Source: Acidobacteriota bacterium
GTDB taxonomy: Bacteria; Acidobacteriota; Blastocatellia; Pyrinomonadales; Pyrinomonadaceae
Direction of reading: 5' to 3'
DNA length: 64,000 bases
Assembly: GCA_016715115.1 (NCBI GenBank)
Contig: JADKBM010000011.1
Span: 124,001 to 188,000, forward strand
The position numbers and the translations under genes were made by a program. Position 1 is the first letter of the stretch; each line of letters opens with the position of its first letter. Positions 61,633 through 64,000 of this stretch are shown in pieces. The notes below the pieces were generated by a model, which was not told where the DNA came from, did no database searches, and saw only the letters and a program-made list of their open reading frames with translations.

Positions 61633-62241
61633 TCAAGTTCGCGTTCGGGAAAACTCCTTCAAAAACCGGATAATCTGCGCAGTCGCGACCGCGCGATGAC
61701 TGACTCGGGACTTGACCGCGTCATCGAGTTCCCCGAAAGTGCGGTCGAATCCTTCCGGAATGAAGACCGGATCGTACCCGAATCCGCGATCCCCGCGGGG
61801 TTCAAAGGCGATCGAACCCTCGCAAAAGCCCTCGACCCGATGCAGGATCCCGCCTTCCGGGTCGGCGACGGCAATCGCGCAGACGAATCTCGCACCGCGG
61901 TGCGATGCGTTTGCCAGTTCGGAAAGGAGTTTCGATATCCTCTCCGCGTCTGATGCGCTCTCGCCGGCGTAACGCGCGCTGAGAACGCCTGGCGCCCCGC
62001 CGAGCGCGTCGACAGCCAGTCCGGAGTCATCTGAGAGCGTCAATTCGCCGAAGTGCCGGGCATAGGCCGCCGCTTTCAATTCGGCGTTGGCGACGAAAGT
62101 ATCCCCGGTTTCCTCAACGTCATCGACGGGCGGAAAGTCATCGAGTCCGCAAAGTTCAAATGGGAGATCGCCGAGCAAATCCCGTAATTCACGGATCTTA
62201 CCGCGGTTGCGCGTCGCCGCAACGAGCTTTCGTCTGGTCAT
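61633..62241 (-). CDS. rdgB: XTP/dITP diphosphatase (RdgB/HAM1 family)
   Basis: 202 residues from ATG 62241 (the TTG one codon earlier is unlikely). The N-terminus KLVAATRNRGKIRELRDLL, the catalytic block LTLSDDSGLAVDALGGAPGVLSARYAG, and FEPRGDRGFGYDPVFIPEGFDRTFGEL with SHRAVA are family hallmarks. It removes non-canonical purine nucleoside triphosphates from the pool as monophosphate plus pyrophosphate. Its 3' end lies 67 bases from the tRNA gene on the same strand. Confidence 0.96.
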   Translation of the reverse strand: MTRRKLVAATRNRGKIRELRDLLGDLPFELCGLDDFPPVDDVEETGDTFVANAELKAAAYARHFGELTLSDDSGLAVDALGGAPGVLSARYAGESASDAERISKLLSELANASHRGARFVCAIAVADPEGGILHRVEGFCEGSIAFEPRGDRGFGYDPVFIPEGFDRTFGELDDAVKSRVSHRAVATAQIIRFLKEFSRTRT

Positions 62242-62479
62242 CAACGGTTATCATATCGCGCGGGCGCTTCGAATGTCTTTTGCCGGCGAGGGAATTTCCG
62301 AGTTCGATTCGCGAAAGGTCCAGTAAACCCTGAGGGCGGGGAATGGAGAGTTCCGCAGATTCACCGTTTCGGAACAAGAAAAGTATTGCCTAAGTTAGCG
62401 CGAATAGGGTATAAATTAAGTAGCGGTTGACCCTTCCGCACCTTACCGAATCCGGCATCTTCAGAGAGGAACCCCCGTT

Positions 62480-63850
62480 TTGGACGCAGTGATTGCCCAA
62501 AATACAGTACAAGAATCGGCAAATCCGACGAACTCGGACGCGCGTCGCGAGGCGTTGTCGCCTGTCGCGAATGTGCCGGACAGGGACAAACTGATCTTCG
62601 ATCTCGGGCTCTGGCTTTCCGGGCTCGAGAGCTTTCTCAATATCCGCAATCACGCATTCATCGAGGAAAATCGTTCGAAAGCGTCGTCGCGCGATTGGAC
62701 GCGCGAGTTTCGCCTGACGCGCTCGACGCTTCTGCTTTGCTCGCGGCTGACGTTTCAACTGAGCAAACTCCTTCGCGAGGAGAACAATTCCGGCGCGAAT
62801 GTCGACGAGGTCGACCTGATTGAGGATTTCAACGGCCTCAAGGAAAACAACGCGATCTCGTCTGACGAGATCTACAAGCTTTCAATGGCGCTCAAGGACG
62901 CTTCGCTGCTCAACGACGGGATGATGCGCGCGGCACCGCTGAAGTTTGGAGAATGGACAGCGTGGTGCAATACGCTGACCGAGAAATTGGACTCGGTTCC
63001 CATCGTCGCAAAACTCATTTCGAGTGCGGAGAAGACCGGGGAGGCTTTTTTGCCGGGGGTACTCCAAAATCTCCTCGAAACACGCCGGCTTCCGTTTGCG
63101 GTTGAAGCCGATCTGCGGCTTGTTCTGCCTCGATTTGCGAAGGTTCTCAAATGGCTCAGCGTGATCGAGGATATGCTGCGCTCGGATATGCCGCTGAAGT
63201 CGTCGCTATTGATCTTTTCGCGGATCTACGAACAGATCCAGGAACTGACAGGTTACATCAACAATCGTCTGCTCCGTTATCCGAATCAAGAAGACGAGCT
63301 TTTCGGGCAACTCGACGGCGCCGTTTACACCGCATCCATCGAACTTCGAAAGGTCTACAACCACGAACTCGCCGGTCTTGCCGAGATGCGCTCCGTGCCG
63401 ATGATCTACGCGAAGATCGAAACCGCCTGGGCGCTGCTCAACGACAGCTTTCAATTGACGCTGATGAACTTCGCCCAGATGCTCGATCCGGCGATCGGTA
63501 CCGACAAACTCTTCCCGAATCTCAGGGAGAAACTGGTCAAGTCATTGCAACTGCGTCAAGATATGTGGGCGCTTCTAAATTCGGTAAAGGAGGCGGAACA
63601 GCTCAGCGGCGAATATCCGACGAAAAAGCTGCACACGCAGTTGAGCGCGTTTCTGGCGAACAGCCTCTCGCTTTTGTTCTACAAAGACCGCGAAACGGTC
63701 GAACGATTTATCGAGGAAGTCCTGGCGACGACGAACAAGAAAGATCTAGTTCCGCTTTTGCATCGCTTCGGAGCCTATCTCGAAACCCTTTTCGGCCAGG
63801 TCAATATGCGCGTCGTCCTCGCGGACCATCCGTTCGAATATAAAAAATAG
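62480..63850 (+). CDS. Helical cytoplasmic protein of unknown function
   Basis: 456 residues starting with TTG at 62480, nine bases after AGAGAGGA; no better in-frame start exists before the conserved-looking start of the fold. There is no signal peptide or membrane segment. The whole chain appears alpha-helical (DKLIFDLGLWLSGLESFLNIRNHAF, FRLTRSTLLLCSRLTFQLSKLLREE, LVKSLQLRQDMWALLNSVKEAEQ). I do not recognise the family. It is followed by a clear terminator and stands alone, divergent from rdgB. Confidence 0.75.
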   Translation: MDAVIAQNTVQESANPTNSDARREALSPVANVPDRDKLIFDLGLWLSGLESFLNIRNHAFIEENRSKASSRDWTREFRLTRSTLLLCSRLTFQLSKLLREENNSGANVDEVDLIEDFNGLKENNAISSDEIYKLSMALKDASLLNDGMMRAAPLKFGEWTAWCNTLTEKLDSVPIVAKLISSAEKTGEAFLPGVLQNLLETRRLPFAVEADLRLVLPRFAKVLKWLSVIEDMLRSDMPLKSSLLIFSRIYEQIQELTGYINNRLLRYPNQEDELFGQLDGAVYTASIELRKVYNHELAGLAEMRSVPMIYAKIETAWALLNDSFQLTLMNFAQMLDPAIGTDKLFPNLREKLVKSLQLRQDMWALLNSVKEAEQLSGEYPTKKLHTQLSAFLANSLSLLFYKDRETVERFIEEVLATTNKKDLVPLLHRFGAYLETLFGQVNMRVVLADHPFEYKK

Positions 63851-63872
63851 TCACCGGAATTGAGAAAAAAGG

Positions 63873-63904
63873 ACCGGCGATTCGTAAGTTCGCCGGTTTT
63901 TTGT
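63873..63904 (+). terminator. Terminator of the 62480-63850 gene
   Basis: ACCGGCGA (63873-63880) and TCGCCGGT (63890-63897) form a perfect 8-bp stem around TTCGTAAGT, followed by TTTTTTG. The remaining bases to the window end show no supported feature. Confidence 0.88.
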
Positions 63905-64000
63905 ATTGGTTTGCTGGCACTGAGTTGATCTGCTTTCCAAAGCGGACTGAAACGCTCGACTTTCGGCATTTTCGGCCCATCTGTCGCCGACAAACTCACA

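Overview
The window looks like a chromosomal segment of an Acidobacteriota bacterium, probably class Blastocatellia (Pyrinomonadaceae-like). This is inferred from the gene families and not from any database match. Indicators are a large TonB-dependent receptor with an N-terminal carboxypeptidase-regulatory-like domain, paired FG-GAP/ASPIC-UnbV proteins, a multihaem cytochrome fused to TPRs, a giant CSLREA-type beta-helix protein, many secreted TPR proteins, and ROK-family regulators.

Layout. 1-6146 is the 3' part of a giant secreted parallel beta-helix protein that begins upstream of the window. 6569-10423 (minus strand) holds two UDP-sugar genes (an SDR epimerase and UDP-glucose 6-dehydrogenase) and two related secreted FecR-like proteins with a C-terminal membrane helix. 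10833-17454 (plus) is an extracytoplasmic redox cluster: a five-haem cytochrome c with TPRs, two small monohaem cytochromes c, and two FG-GAP/ASPIC-UnbV proteins. 17573-49847 (plus) is a roughly 32-kb alpha-glucan utilisation locus. It holds a ROK repressor, a TonB-dependent receptor behind a long structured leader, two secreted TPR proteins (the second split by a frameshift), a pair of secreted CPAC-motif proteins, three GH13 amylases, 4-alpha-glucanotransferase, an MFS sugar transporter, a XylFGH-type ABC importer, a GH31 alpha-glucosidase, a GH15 glucoamylase fused to a CBM48-like module and an esterase, and a ROK glucokinase. A RAYT transposase flanked by inverted REP sequences sits inside it.

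49932-57380 is housekeeping: rimP-nusA-infB-rbfA-nrnA with a small unknown gene in front and a VOC protein behind. 57369-63850 holds yqeY, a polytopic membrane protein, a repeat-rich gene-poor stretch, a small unknown gene, an HU protein, tRNA-Pro(TGG), rdgB and an unknown 456-residue protein.

How the genes may work together. Starch-like polymers would be bound and trimmed at the surface and in the periplasm by the receptor, the secreted TPR/CPAC proteins, GH13, GH31 and GH15. Products would be imported by the MFS and ABC transporters, rearranged by MalQ and phosphorylated by glucokinase. No SusD is present. The TPR and CPAC proteins sit where SusD and surface-binding proteins sit in Bacteroidota loci, and this is the best candidate for a little-described system here. 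Short heptanucleotide tandem repeats recur in several intergenic spaces of the window.
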